Counted from the first letter of the stretch, positions 17,385-26,567 are shown. The stretch is 64,000 nucleotides of DNA from Stappia indica (GCF_009789575.1 NZ_CP046908.1:3749001-3813000), one strand, 5' to 3'. The notes: a model not told the origin generated them from the sequence alone. Numbers and translations: made by a program.

Positions 17385-18413
17385 CTACTTTGCCTTGACC
17401 ACGGGATAGAGGCCCTGCGGCCGCCACATCAGCACGCCCACCATCAGCGCGATGGTGGAGACCAGCGCCACCTTGGGCGCCATGAACGCCATGTAGTTGG
17501 ACAGGAGGCCGACCAGCAGCGCGCCGATGAAACAGCCCTCGATGGAGCCGAGCCCGCCGATGATCACCACGACGAAGACCAGCACCATGATCTCCGAGCC
17601 CATATGCGCGGTGATCGTCTCCTGATAGAGGCCCCACATGATGCCGCCGAGACCGGCGAGCGCCGATCCTGCCATGAACACCAGCAGGAACAGCCGGTTG
17701 ATCCGGTAGCCGAGCGCCTCGACCATCTCGCCGTTCTCCACTCCGGCGCGCACCAGCAGGCCGAGCTTGGTCGCCCGCAGCACGTGGCGCATGGCGACGA
17801 ACAGCACCAGCCCGATGGCCACCGCCAGCATGCGGTATTTCTCGATGGCCGCCTCGCCGATGATGAACGAGCCCTGCAGCGAGGGCGGGCGGGCGACATG
17901 GATCGCGTCCGGCCCCCAGACCACGTGGATCAGCTGCTGGGCGACGATCAGCCCGCCCATGGTGACGAGGATCTGCTTCAGGTGATGGCCGTAGACCGGC
18001 TTGACGATCACCCGCTCGAAGGCGAGCCCGAGCGCGCCGGTCACCGCCATGGAGGCGAGGATCGCCAGGAACACGGCGGCAAGGTTCAGTACCACGGCCG
18101 GGTTCTGCGTCCAGCCGGACAGCCAGGCGAGCACGGTGAAGCCGACGAAGGCGCCGACCGAGACGAAGGCGCCATGGCCGAAATTGATCACGTCCATCAG
18201 GCCGAAGACGACCGTGAGCCCCGAGGCCATGATGAAGATCATCAGTCCCATGGCGAGCCCGGCGACCGTCAGCGTCAGCCACACGGACGGATCGCCGACG
18301 GCGACAAGCCCGACGAGCGCCAGCACCGGCGCCAGCAGCAGCGGCGCCGCCTTGCCGAGCCGTTCCATCGCCGTCGGTCCGACCAGGCGGGGGCGGATCG
18401 CGGTTTCGCTCAC
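17385..18413 (-). CDS. Liv-type ABC transporter permease (LivH-like), system 2
   Basis: The 342-residue permease has an N-terminal cytoplasmic extension of about 20 residues, then LivH features: GLTVVFGLMDVINFGHGAF, LGLLVRAGVENGEMVEALGY and GGLGSIEGCFIGALLVG. It overlaps the LivF-like stop by four bases. Order and overlaps indicate a single operon on the minus strand. Confidence 0.9.
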   Translation of the reverse strand: MSETAIRPRLVGPTAMERLGKAAPLLLAPVLALVGLVAVGDPSVWLTLTVAGLAMGLMIFIMASGLTVVFGLMDVINFGHGAFVSVGAFVGFTVLAWLSGWTQNPAVVLNLAAVFLAILASMAVTGALGLAFERVIVKPVYGHHLKQILVTMGGLIVAQQLIHVVWGPDAIHVARPPSLQGSFIIGEAAIEKYRMLAVAIGLVLFVAMRHVLRATKLGLLVRAGVENGEMVEALGYRINRLFLLVFMAGSALAGLGGIMWGLYQETITAHMGSEIMVLVFVVVIIGGLGSIEGCFIGALLVGLLSNYMAFMAPKVALVSTIALMVGVLMWRPQGLYPVVKAK

Positions 18414-19135
18414 TGGTGCACCTCCAGGCTGAGGCCCATCAGCTTCTCCTGCAGCGACGCGTCGGCGGCAAGTTCCGCCATCGCGCCCGCATGGACGATG
18501 CGCCCGTCATCCATCACCGCCACCGTGTCGCCGAGCGCCGAGGCCATGGCGAAATTCTGCTCCACCAGGAGGATGGTGGTGTCGGTGTCCTTGAGTTGCT
18601 TCAGAGCCGCCGTCATCGCGGCGATGATCGCCGGGGCCAGGCCCTTGCTCGGCTCGTCGATCAGGATCAACCGGCGCGGCTCGATGATCGCGCGGGCGAC
18701 CGACAGCATCTGCTTCTGTCCGCCCGACAGCGTGCCGGCGGCCTTGTCCCAGAACGTGCCGATAGGCGGGAACAGCTCCTTGATCCATGCGAGGCGCCTC
18801 TCGTCGAACGGCCCGCTCGTGGCGGCAAGGCGCATGTTCTCCGCCACCGTCAGGTCGGCGAAGATGCCCATGTTCTCCGGCACATAGGCAATGCCCGCCC
18901 GGGCGATGTCCGGCGTTGCCAGCGACTGGATCGGCCGCCCGTCGAAGGTGATGGTGCCCCGGCTCGCCTTCCACAGGCCCATGATGGTGCGCAGCGTCGT
19001 CGACTTGCCGGCGCCGTTGCGCCCCAGCAGCATGGTCACCCCGCCGCGCGGCACGGCAAAGCTCACCTCATGCAGGATGTGATAGGGGCCGATATGGGTG
19101 TGGACGCCCTCCAGCGTCAGCAGCGCGTCAGCCAT
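18410..19135 (-). CDS. Liv-type ABC transporter ATPase (LivF-like), system 2
   Basis: This 241-residue ATPase has Walker A GRNGAGKST, signature LSGGQKQ, Walker B LILIDEPSKGLAP and switch-region LLVEQNFA, in which the usual histidine is asparagine, as in many LivF proteins. MADALLTLEG is the chosen start; it overlaps the end of the LivG-like gene by eight bases. Confidence 0.9.
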   Translation of the reverse strand: MADALLTLEGVHTHIGPYHILHEVSFAVPRGGVTMLLGRNGAGKSTTLRTIMGLWKASRGTITFDGRPIQSLATPDIARAGIAYVPENMGIFADLTVAENMRLAATSGPFDERRLAWIKELFPPIGTFWDKAAGTLSGGQKQMLSVARAIIEPRRLILIDEPSKGLAPAIIAAMTAALKQLKDTDTTILLVEQNFAMASALGDTVAVMDDGRIVHAGAMAELAADASLQEKLMGLSLEVHQ

Positions 19136-19931
19136 GGGCGGTCTCCGTTGCAGCGGCACCCGGTGTCGCGGCATCCGGGGCCTTGCCGAGATAGGCTTCC
19201 TGCACGATGGCCGAGCGCATCACTTCGCCCGGCTCGCCGTCGGCGACCAGCGCGCCGTTGTGCAGCACGACGATGCGGTCGGCCAGGGTGCGGATCACGT
19301 CCATCTTGTGCTCGACCAAGAGGATCGTGCGGTCCTTGTCGGCCTTCAGCTCGCGGATCAGGTCGAGGATCACCGGCACCTCGTCGACGCTCATGCCGGC
19401 GGTCGGCTCGTCGAACATCAGCACCTGCGCGCCGAGCGCGATCATCAGCGCGACCTCCAGCTTGCGCTGGTCGCCATGCGGCAGGGCGGAGACGGTGACG
19501 TCGCGCTTGTCGGCGAGCCGCACCTCGGAGAGCACATGTTCGGCCCGCTCGATCAGCTCCACATGCGAACTTGCCCGCGAGAACAGGTCGAAGCCGCGCC
19601 GCGCGCGCGATTGCGCCACCAGCCGCACGTTCTCGCGCACGCTGAGGCTGGGAAACAGGTTGGTCAGCTGGAACGCTCGGCCGATGCCGCGCTCGCAGCG
19701 GTCGGCAACACCAAGGCGGGTGATGTCCTCGCCGTTGAGGCGCACCGTGCCGGCGCTGGCCTTCAGCTGGCCCGAGACGAGATTGAAATAGGTGGTCTTG
19801 CCGGCGCCGTTCGGTCCGACGATGGCAGTCAGCGTGCCGCGCTCGAAGGCGCAGGTCACCGCGTCGACCGCGACATGGCCGCCGAAGCGGATCGTCAGGT
19901 CCTCGGTCGCAAGAACGGGCGGTTCGCGCAT
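19128..19931 (-). CDS. Liv-type ABC transporter ATPase (LivG-like), system 2
   Basis: The 267-residue ATPase has Walker A GPNGAGKTT, a degenerate signature ALPHGDQRK in place of LSGGQ, Walker B VLMFDEPTAGMS and switch LLVEHKMD. The altered signature is common among LivG-like proteins for organic acids and need not impair function. MREPPVLATED is the start; an in-frame extension of nearly 80 codons runs through the intergenic hairpin and is not coding. Confidence 0.88.
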   Translation of the reverse strand: MREPPVLATEDLTIRFGGHVAVDAVTCAFERGTLTAIVGPNGAGKTTYFNLVSGQLKASAGTVRLNGEDITRLGVADRCERGIGRAFQLTNLFPSLSVRENVRLVAQSRARRGFDLFSRASSHVELIERAEHVLSEVRLADKRDVTVSALPHGDQRKLEVALMIALGAQVLMFDEPTAGMSVDEVPVILDLIRELKADKDRTILLVEHKMDVIRTLADRIVVLHNGALVADGEPGEVMRSAIVQEAYLGKAPDAATPGAAATETAHG

Positions 19932-19984
19932 GAGGGCTCGGCTCCGGGAAAGGGCACGGGAAAGGCACGGTGTCGGAAAGTTCG

Positions 19985-20018
19985 GGCGGCCCGGCCGCGG
20001 CGAAAGGGCCGGGCCGCC
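19985..20018 (-). promoter_or_regulatory. Intra-operon hairpin after the binding-protein gene
   Basis: GGCGGCCCGGCC pairs perfectly with its complement across a 10-base loop. No T-run follows on the minus strand. Between a binding-protein gene and its ATPase genes, such stems usually stabilise the upstream mRNA and keep the binding protein in excess. Confidence 0.6.
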
Positions 20019-20095
20019 TCGCGTGGCGGAAATTGAAACACGCTTTGGGAGTGCCGCCGAGACGACGCGTGTTCCAAGCTCACCACGACAGAGCG

Positions 20096-21292
20096 TCAGC
20101 GCGTGTTGCGGATCGGGATGTTCATGTCCTCGATCTTCAGCTCGCGCACCAGTTCCGGAATGCCCCACTCGACCTCCGGATCGACCCGGATCTTGAAGTG
20201 GTACATGGACTGCAGCGCCTGGTGATCCTCCGCGCGGAAGGTCATCGTGCCCTTCGGCGTTTCGAAGGACATGCCCTCCATCGCCGCGATCAGCTCTTCC
20301 GTGTCGGTCGAGCCGGCCTTGCGGATGCCCTCGACGACGGCGATGGCGGCCGACATGCCGCCGGCGGTGAAGAAGTCCGGCGGCGAGCCGTGGCGCTTCT
20401 CGTGCTCGGAGACCAGCCAGTCGTTCGCCGCGTTCTTCGGGATGTCGTGGTAATAATAGGTGGCGCCTTCCATGCCCGGCAGCGCCTTGTAGGCCTTCAT
20501 CGCCGCCAGGATGTTGCCGCCGGTGGCGATCTCGATGCCGAAGCGCTCCGGCTCCATCGCCTTGATCTTGCCGATCGGGTTGTTGGCGCCGGCCCAGATC
20601 ACGAACAGGAACTTGCGGCCCTCGATGTCCTTCATCGCGTCGAAGATGCGCTGGGCGCTGGCGGTGAAGTCCTGGGTGTCGGTGGGGGCGTATTCCTCGA
20701 AGGCGAGCTTGGCGCCCGTGCCGGCCAGCGCCTCGCGGAAGGCGGCGACGCCGTCGCGGCCGAAGGCGTAGTCCTGCGCCAGCGTGGCGATGGTGACGCC
20801 GTCCTTGCCGAGCGCCACCGCGTTGGCGATGGCGTCCTGCGAGGAGTTGCGCCCCGTGCGGAAGACGTAGCGGTTCCAGTTCTCGCCGGTGATGGAATCG
20901 GCCACCGCCGGCTCGACCAGGAGCAGCTTGCCGTATTCCTCGGCGACCGGCAGCATCGCCAGCGCGACGCCCGAGGACACCGGCCCGACGGCAAGGTGCA
21001 CGTCGTCGTCGCCATAGGCTTCGGCCAGCGCGGCGCGGCCGATATCCGGCTTCAGCTGGGTGTCCTTCTCGATGACGACGATCTTGCGGCCGTCGATCTC
21101 CATCGTGCCGTCCGTCGCGTATTCCAGCCCCATCATGAAGCCGATATGCGACTGCTTGGCATAGGCCTCCAGCGCGCCGGTCTTGCCGTAGACATGGGCA
21201 ATGCGGATGTCCTCGGCCTTGGCCCCGGCGCCCATCGGCGCGGCGGCAAGGGCTGCGGCAAGCAGCGCGGCCGCGGTGGCATGTCTGATCAT
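20096..21292 (-). CDS. Periplasmic binding protein, Liv-like family, system 2
   Basis: This is a 398-residue solute-binding protein with a signal peptide (about 1-25, ending AGAKA). The mature domain is of the Peripla_BP_6 type (IAHVYGKTGALEAYAKQ, AVGPVSSGVALAMLPVAEEYG, LAQDYAFGRDGVAAF). GGGAGG stands five bases before the chosen ATG. It is the first gene of the minus-strand operon, followed by livG-, livF-, livH- and livM-like genes and a hydrolase. The shared operator-like site upstream ties it to the TetR acyl-CoA operon. The ligand is probably the acid activated there; this is inference. Confidence 0.88.
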   Translation of the reverse strand: MIRHATAAALLAAALAAAPMGAGAKAEDIRIAHVYGKTGALEAYAKQSHIGFMMGLEYATDGTMEIDGRKIVVIEKDTQLKPDIGRAALAEAYGDDDVHLAVGPVSSGVALAMLPVAEEYGKLLLVEPAVADSITGENWNRYVFRTGRNSSQDAIANAVALGKDGVTIATLAQDYAFGRDGVAAFREALAGTGAKLAFEEYAPTDTQDFTASAQRIFDAMKDIEGRKFLFVIWAGANNPIGKIKAMEPERFGIEIATGGNILAAMKAYKALPGMEGATYYYHDIPKNAANDWLVSEHEKRHGSPPDFFTAGGMSAAIAVVEGIRKAGSTDTEELIAAMEGMSFETPKGTMTFRAEDHQALQSMYHFKIRVDPEVEWGIPELVRELKIEDMNIPIRNTR

Positions 21293-21360
21293 GGTGTCCT
21301 CCCTGTGGCGCGGGTCGCGGGCCGCTCCTCCAGCCCGCCGCTCCGTATCGCCGCCGTTAT

Positions 21361-21387
21361 ATGACGCATGATTCATGTTTCATGTCA
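21361..21387. promoter_or_regulatory. Second candidate TetR operator, before transporter 2
   Basis: TGATTCATGTTTCATGTCA matches 15 of 19 positions of the site in front of tetR. Both share ATGA-N8-TCAT and a following TTCAT. It lies 69-95 bases upstream of the binding-protein start, in the expected promoter position. Confidence 0.6.
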
Positions 21388-21563
21388 ATTCGGACGCGCG
21401 CACGCCCTCGCCGCCTCCCGGAGGGGCAGTCCCGCGGGATGCGCCATCTCGTGATAGCGATCACAGTTGTCTTGGCAAAAGCGTCTTATCTTCTGATCAT
21501 GGACGCAGGGAAAAGCGGCGTCACGAAGATGAGAAATAAGCATCAAGCAGAGGGAATGAAGTC

Positions 21564-21905
21564 ATGTTCAAGAAGATCGCAGTCACGAGTCTTGCAGTCG
21601 CCCTGACCGCCGGTGCGGTTCTGGCATCCGGCACCACCGGCGCCGAGGCCAAGAAGGGCTGGCACCACAACAACGGCTGGGCCGCCGCCGGCGGGTTCGT
21701 CGCCGGTGCCGTGATCGGCTCCGCCCTGTCGCAGCCGCGCTATTACGAGCCGGCCCCGCAGTACGCTCCGGCCCCGGTCTATTACGGCCGCCCGGCCCCG
21801 TGGACGCCGGAATGGTACCGCTACTGCTCGTCGAAGTACCGCTCGTTCAATCCGGACACCGGCTACTTCCGCACCTATTCGGGTCGCTACCAGTTCTGCA
21901 ACTGA
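21564..21905 (+). CDS. BA14K-family secreted small protein
   Basis: The 113-residue protein has a signal peptide (cut near residue 29, GAEA), a glycine-rich hydrophobic stretch GGFVAGAVIGSAL, a Pro/Tyr-rich linker (PAPQYAPAPVYYGRPAP) and the C-terminal BA14K motif with WYRYCSSKYRSFNPDTGYF and a final cysteine. BA14K is a lectin-like, immunoreactive protein known from Brucella and relatives; its cellular function is unclear. It is monocistronic with its own terminator. Confidence 0.88.
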   Translation: MFKKIAVTSLAVALTAGAVLASGTTGAEAKKGWHHNNGWAAAGGFVAGAVIGSALSQPRYYEPAPQYAPAPVYYGRPAPWTPEWYRYCSSKYRSFNPDTGYFRTYSGRYQFCN

Positions 21906-21935
21906 GCGGAACTCCCCTCCCGGGGACCAGAAGAG

Positions 21936-21958
21936 GGCCGGCCTTTGCCGGCCTTTTT
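21936..21958 (+). terminator. Terminator of the BA14K gene
   Basis: GGCCGGC and GCCGGCC form a 7-bp stem around CTTT, followed by TTTTT. It is a canonical intrinsic terminator and also separates the convergent flavoprotein gene. Confidence 0.85.
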
Positions 21959-21980
21959 CCGTTGTGGCGGGGGGAGGGGG

Positions 21981-23225
21981 TCAGCGACCGGCCAGCGCCC
22001 GGGCGATGCCGTCGGCAGCCGCAACGCCGCTGGCGAAGGACGCCTGCAGCAGGTAGCCGCCCGTCGGGGCTTCCCAGTCGATCATCTCGCCGGCGACATG
22101 GACGCCGGGCAGCTTGCGCAGGCCGAAATCGGCGTCGATCTCGCCCCAGGCGATGCCGCCCGCCGTCGAGATCGCCCGGTCCATGCCGGAAAACCCCGTC
22201 GCCGTCAGCGCCAGCCCCTTGATGCGGCGGGCCAGCTCGAGCGGGTCGCTGGTGCGCTCGCCCGTTTCCCACAGCAGCGCGATGGCGCTTGGGGGCAGGC
22301 CGGCAACCTTTCGCAGGTGATTGGAGAGCGACTGCTTGCCGCGCGGGCGCGCAAGCCGCGCTGCCAGATCCGCCTCGCCGAGATCCGGGCGCAGGTCGAG
22401 CAGCAGCTCCGCCGTCCCTTTTTCCTCAAAGGCCGCGCGCAGCTCGGCCGACAGCGCATAGACCGCGCCGCCCTCCAGCCCGCTTGCGGTGATCATCGCC
22501 TCGCCGGCAACGCGCTTGCCGCCGACGCTTGCCGCGATTCGCTTCAGCGGCGTTCCGGCAAAGCGCGCCTTCAGCAGTTCCGACCAGCCGACGAGAACGC
22601 CCGCATTCGCTGGCGTCAGCGGCGTCACCGTCACGCCGTGCCGTTCGAGCGTCGGCACCCAGCCGCCGTCGCTGCCGAGCCGCGGCCAGCTCGCGCCGCC
22701 GAGCGCCAGCAGTACCGCATCCGCCTCGATGTCTTTTGTCCCCTCCGGCGTTTCGAAGGAGAGGCGCCAGCGCGCCGGCGCTTCCGTGCTCCGCTCCAGT
22801 CCCGTCCAGCTCCAGCGGGTGTTGAGGCGCACGCCGCGCGCGGCCAGCCGGCCCAGCAGCGCCCGCACCAGGGGCGAGGCCTTCATCTGGACCGGAAACA
22901 CCCGGCCGCTCGAGCCGATGAAGGTCTCGATGCCGAGCTCCGCGCACCAGGCCCTGAGCGCTGCCGGATCGAAGGCGGCGATCGCCGGCGCCAGCTGCGT
23001 TTCCGCCTCCCGGTAGCGGGAAAGAAACGCCGGCATCTCTTCGCCATGGGTGAGGTTCAGCCCGCCGCGCCCGGCCATCAGCAGCTTGCGCGCCGGCGAG
23101 GGCATGCGCTCGATGATGGTCACGGCAAGGCCCGCTGCCGACAGCCGGTCGGCGGCGATCAGCCCGGCCGGCCCGGCGCCGACGACGACCACCTGCGGGA
23201 CCGCCCGCGTGCCGTTCTCGCTCAT
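21981..23225 (-). CDS. HI0933/YhiN-type NAD(P)/FAD-dependent oxidoreductase
   Basis: This 414-residue flavoprotein has an N-terminal Rossmann dinucleotide fold (VVVVGAGPAGLIAADRLS, then the acidic residue in IIERMPS), the family segment KLLMAGRGGLNLTHGE, and a C-terminal FAD site GVHVAGEMIDWEAPTGGY. This matches the uncharacterised HI0933-like group (TIGR03862). The substrate and pathway are unknown. Confidence 0.88.
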   Translation of the reverse strand: MSENGTRAVPQVVVVGAGPAGLIAADRLSAAGLAVTIIERMPSPARKLLMAGRGGLNLTHGEEMPAFLSRYREAETQLAPAIAAFDPAALRAWCAELGIETFIGSSGRVFPVQMKASPLVRALLGRLAARGVRLNTRWSWTGLERSTEAPARWRLSFETPEGTKDIEADAVLLALGGASWPRLGSDGGWVPTLERHGVTVTPLTPANAGVLVGWSELLKARFAGTPLKRIAASVGGKRVAGEAMITASGLEGGAVYALSAELRAAFEEKGTAELLLDLRPDLGEADLAARLARPRGKQSLSNHLRKVAGLPPSAIALLWETGERTSDPLELARRIKGLALTATGFSGMDRAISTAGGIAWGEIDADFGLRKLPGVHVAGEMIDWEAPTGGYLLQASFASGVAAADGIARALAGR

Positions 23226-23256
23226 TGTTGTGTGTCCCGTTTCGGCCCTCGCGCGC

Positions 23257-24030
23257 TCAGCGCAGCGGCGCCCGGCCCTTGGAGAACAGGAAGCCGCGCT
23301 TGGCTTCGAACAGCCACAGGCCGAGCCTTGCCAGCAGGGCCACGTCGCCGGCCGGCAGCAGCGACTTGCGCCCGACGCGGGTGAGATTGAAGCCGCGGAA
23401 GGTCTCGAACACCCGGCGCGTCATGCCGAAGGTCTTGTGGAAGCGCGGGTGCCCGCCGGCCGCAAAGCGCGGATGGAACGAGACGTAGCAGTCGACCCGC
23501 TCGCGCTGCAGTAGCGGCGCCAGCAGCGGCGCCACCTCGTATTCCGCACCCTCGATGTCCATCTTGATGAACAGCTTGTCGTTCGGCCCGATCATCGCTG
23601 CGATCTCCTCGATGGAAATGCAGTCGACATCGAAGGTCACGCTCGCGTCCTTGTGCACGAAGGACGACATCGAATCGCCCGGCGCGGTCTTGGCGGCCAT
23701 CTTGCGGCTGCCGCTCTGCGTCCACACCGCCTTGCGGATCACCGTGACCTTGTCCTTGAAGGCCGGGTTGAGCGCGAGATTGGCCTCCAGCTCGTCGGCC
23801 GCGGTCGGGTCCGGCTCGAAGGCGATGACCTTGCGCCCGCGCTGCGCCTCGTAGAGCACGGTCGGGCCGACCCAGGCGCCGAAGTCGAGGCAGACGGTAT
23901 CCTCGTCGACGCAGGCATCGAGAATGTCGTAGGTCGGCTTTTCCCAGTTGCCGTTTTCCGCCTGCCGCCAGAAGCCGGGGCGCGCATCGTTCACCTGGAA
24001 GGAAATGTCGCGGATCGTCACGCTGTGCAT
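23257..24030 (-). CDS. FkbM-family methyltransferase
   Basis: The 257-residue SAM-dependent methyltransferase has motif I VCLDFGAWVGPTVLYEA, the acidic loop FEPDPTA and the FkbM hallmark IKMDIEGAEYEV. FkbM enzymes methylate hydroxyl groups of sugars and polyketides. The glycosyltransferase next door on the same strand suggests a role in modifying a surface glycan. It could also be a different small-molecule O-methyltransferase. Confidence 0.85.
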   Translation of the reverse strand: MHSVTIRDISFQVNDARPGFWRQAENGNWEKPTYDILDACVDEDTVCLDFGAWVGPTVLYEAQRGRKVIAFEPDPTAADELEANLALNPAFKDKVTVIRKAVWTQSGSRKMAAKTAPGDSMSSFVHKDASVTFDVDCISIEEIAAMIGPNDKLFIKMDIEGAEYEVAPLLAPLLQRERVDCYVSFHPRFAAGGHPRFHKTFGMTRRVFETFRGFNLTRVGRKSLLPAGDVALLARLGLWLFEAKRGFLFSKGRAPLR

Positions 24031-24093
24031 CTGGAGGGTACCGGCTCTCTTTATCTATATGTCTCTTGCGAAGCGTTTGGCGAAGGGCGGGCT

Positions 24094-24906
24094 TCAGCGC
24101 CTGCGGCGCTTGTCGGCCTGCTCGCACAGGTCCTGCTCGTAGGCCTTCGCAAGCCGCAGGAACCTCGTATAGGCGAAATTGACGGAGATCACGATCCCCC
24201 ACCAGCCATAGAGCGCATAGCGGCGCACCGCATAGGCCTTCAGGAAGGCGAGGGGAAACTCGGTGGCGATGCGCCAGCGGGCGATCCGGCGCCCGCGCGC
24301 GGCCATGTCCTCAGCCTGCATCGTTGAGTAACGGTTCATCTTCTCGACATGGAAGGCGACGGAGCGGATCGAGCGGTGCTCCATCGCGCCCTTCAGCCGG
24401 GCCGGCCTTGCCTCGGCCGGCGGACGCACCGTGTCGTGCACGGGCGAATCGGAAAAGCGGCCCGCGCGCCGGTCGTAAAGGCGAATCTGGATATAGCCGT
24501 AGGCCCAGGGGGCCGGGCCGTCCTCATGAGCGAAGACATCCTTGATCGCCACCTCCCAGAAAGACGCAGCAGTCAGCGCGCCGGAGGCGGCCAGCTGCGC
24601 GATCTCGCGTGCCAGCGCGGGCGTCGCCGCCTCGTCCGCATCGAGGTTGAAGATCCAGTCGTTGCGGCACTGGTCCTCGGCGAAGCGCTTCTGCGGCCCG
24701 TAGCCCGGCCAGGCGTTCTCTATGACCCGCGCGCCGTGCGCGCGCGCGATCTCCTGCGTCCCGTCGGTCGAGCCGCTGTCGACGACGACGACCTCGTCCG
24801 CGAATCCCGCGACGCTGTCGATGGCGCGGGCGATGCGGTCCGCCTCGTCATGGGCGATGATGAAGACCGATATGGCGACGGGCGTCCCGCCCGTTGTCGT
24901 CTGCAT
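24094..24906 (-). CDS. Glycosyltransferase family 2 (WaaE/KdtX-like)
   Basis: This 270-residue GT-A glycosyltransferase has the nucleotide-sugar motif VVVDSGSTDGT and the metal-binding NLDADE. The middle region (YGYIQIRLYDRRAGRFSDSPVHD) is typical of WaaE/KdtX-like lipopolysaccharide-core glucosyltransferases. The C-terminal hydrophobic stretch YALYGWWGIVISVNFAY could anchor it to the inner membrane. The exact acceptor sugar is not predictable. Confidence 0.85.
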   Translation of the reverse strand: MQTTTGGTPVAISVFIIAHDEADRIARAIDSVAGFADEVVVVDSGSTDGTQEIARAHGARVIENAWPGYGPQKRFAEDQCRNDWIFNLDADEAATPALAREIAQLAASGALTAASFWEVAIKDVFAHEDGPAPWAYGYIQIRLYDRRAGRFSDSPVHDTVRPPAEARPARLKGAMEHRSIRSVAFHVEKMNRYSTMQAEDMAARGRRIARWRIATEFPLAFLKAYAVRRYALYGWWGIVISVNFAYTRFLRLAKAYEQDLCEQADKRRRR

Positions 24907-25312
24907 CCGTTCCCATCCCCGTTTCCGGCCGTTCAGGCCGCTTGACTGCTGCGAATCGAGGCAGCGGCCGCCTGCGAAAGCGGCTTCCGGCCGTGTTCGG
25001 GCTCTCTTTACGGCCCGCGGCGGCCGGCTTCAAGGCTCTCGCGGCGCAGCATCCTGCGGAAGCCCGTAAACGCGTCTCAGGGCCCGAAAACGGCAGAACC
25101 GCAGGAAACCTAGGCCATTTGCTAACAGAGGTTTAACGGGGTGTCACCGCAAAGACACACTGTGTCCGTCGAGTGCCGCTTTCGGGCATTTGCCGGTTGC
25201 GAGCCGCCGACGGCCTCGCTTAGAAAAGGATCGAGCTCGCGGGGAAGCTTGCTCAACTCTTCATCTCCCGTTGGCCACTAGGTCACACAGGGAATAACGA
25301 CGAGGTCAGGAA
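24907..25312. other. Intergenic region upstream of the first porin
   Basis: About 400 bases contain no credible gene. Visible elements are a CtrA-like sequence CTAA-N7-TTAA at 25122-25136 (one mismatch to TTAA-N7-TTAA), the box shared with the second porin at 25143-25160, and a second shared segment at about 25219-25246. The porin promoter and leader therefore probably occupy the last 200 bases. Confidence 0.5.
25143..25160 (+). promoter_or_regulatory. Conserved box upstream of porin 1
   Basis: GTCACCGCAAAGACACAC recurs with one mismatch before the second porin. In both cases it lies about 76 bases before a second conserved segment (TTA-AAAAGGA-GAGCT-GGGGAA pattern). Conservation amid diverged flanks suggests a control site; the factor is unknown. 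Confidence 0.5.
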
Positions 25313-26542
25313 ATGAACATCAAGAGCATCCTGCTCGGCGCTTCCGCTGCCGCCCTGGCGGCCACGGGCGCTCAGGCCGCCGATCTCCCGGTGGCTCCGG
25401 AGCCGGTCGACTACGTTCGCGTTTGCGACGCTTTCGGCACCGGCTTCTTCTACATCCCGGGCACCGAGACCTGCCTGAAGATCGGCGGCAGCGTTCGCGC
25501 TGAATTCCGCGTTAATGATCTGCTCGACAAGGGCGGCTCTCGCTGGGGCGGCGCTACACGCAATACACTTCCGCTCGCCGATTCCACCACGATGCGTGCT
25601 CGCGGCTACTTCAACTTCGACAGCCGCACCAACACCGAGTACGGCCTGCTGCGCACCTACGTGTCGGTCTGGATTACCGCCGACAACTCCGCTCCGGTCG
25701 CGACCGAGCTCGATGAGGCGTTCATTCAGCTGGGTGGTTTCGTCGCTGGTCGTACCTCGTCGTATTTCGACTTCTACACCGGCAACAACTGGGGTGCGGT
25801 CCTGAGCCAGGGCTTCTCGGATTACGGCGAGACCAACCTGTTCGCGTACACCGCCCAGTTCGGCAACGGCTTCTCGGCCTCGATCTCGGCTGAAGCTGGC
25901 GATAAGAAGCGCGCTGAGATTTGGGACGCTACGCTTCCGGCAGGTGTGCTGAGTGCTGATTTCTACTCTGGCAACAAGGTTCCGGACTTCGTCGCCAACC
26001 TGCGCGTCGACCAGGGCTGGGGTTCGGCCCAGATCATGGGTGCCCTGCATCACGTGTATGGTCGTAGCGTTGCCGGTCTGACCGGTGGCGAGAGTGCGGC
26101 CGGCTGGGCGATCGGTGCTGGCGCCACGTTCAATCTGCCGATGATCGCTCCGGGCGATAATTTCTCGATCCAGGCGTCTTACGCTCAGGGTGCGATCGGT
26201 TATGTCAACTCGAACTGGGCGGGCTCGTCTCGCTTCGCTGGTGCCGCCTACAATGCTGCTGGCCAGTTGAAGCTGTCGACCGCTTGGGGCATCGGTGCTG
26301 GCTTCACTCACTTCTGGACCCCGGCGATCTCGACCTCGATCACTGGTTCGTACAGCGCACTTGACCAGGCGACTGCTCGGTTTGCGGACATCCGTGAGGT
26401 GAACGTCCAGGGTAACCTGGTGTGGCGTCCGGTTTCCGGTCTGCAGGTTGGTGCCGAGCTCGAGTATCAGCATCGTGATCGTGACTTCCTGGCGAACACC
26501 AGCGACTTGGTCGGTGTGTTCCGCGTCCAGCGTACGTTCTAA
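25313..26542 (+). CDS. Outer-membrane porin (Omp2-type), first copy
   Basis: The 409-residue precursor has a 22-residue signal peptide (ending GAQA), then ADLPVAPEPVDYVRVC and a second cysteine in GTETCLK (Cys38/Cys54), conserved in the Hyphomicrobiales Porin_2 family. It ends in phenylalanine (VQRTF), the outer-membrane assembly signal. It should form a trimeric 16-strand general diffusion pore. Codon use leans to T-ending codons such as GCT and GGT, unlike the neighbouring genes, as expected for a very highly expressed protein. A near-duplicate follows. Confidence 0.93.
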   Translation: MNIKSILLGASAAALAATGAQAADLPVAPEPVDYVRVCDAFGTGFFYIPGTETCLKIGGSVRAEFRVNDLLDKGGSRWGGATRNTLPLADSTTMRARGYFNFDSRTNTEYGLLRTYVSVWITADNSAPVATELDEAFIQLGGFVAGRTSSYFDFYTGNNWGAVLSQGFSDYGETNLFAYTAQFGNGFSASISAEAGDKKRAEIWDATLPAGVLSADFYSGNKVPDFVANLRVDQGWGSAQIMGALHHVYGRSVAGLTGGESAAGWAIGAGATFNLPMIAPGDNFSIQASYAQGAIGYVNSNWAGSSRFAGAAYNAAGQLKLSTAWGIGAGFTHFWTPAISTSITGSYSALDQATARFADIREVNVQGNLVWRPVSGLQVGAELEYQHRDRDFLANTSDLVGVFRVQRTF

Positions 26543-26567
26543 TCTGGTCCTTTAGGATTGGATTGAG

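Noticed and set aside
22489-23016. Plus-strand frame opposite the flavoprotein gene
   Set aside because: Ser/Pro/Ala-rich shadow without a start signal.
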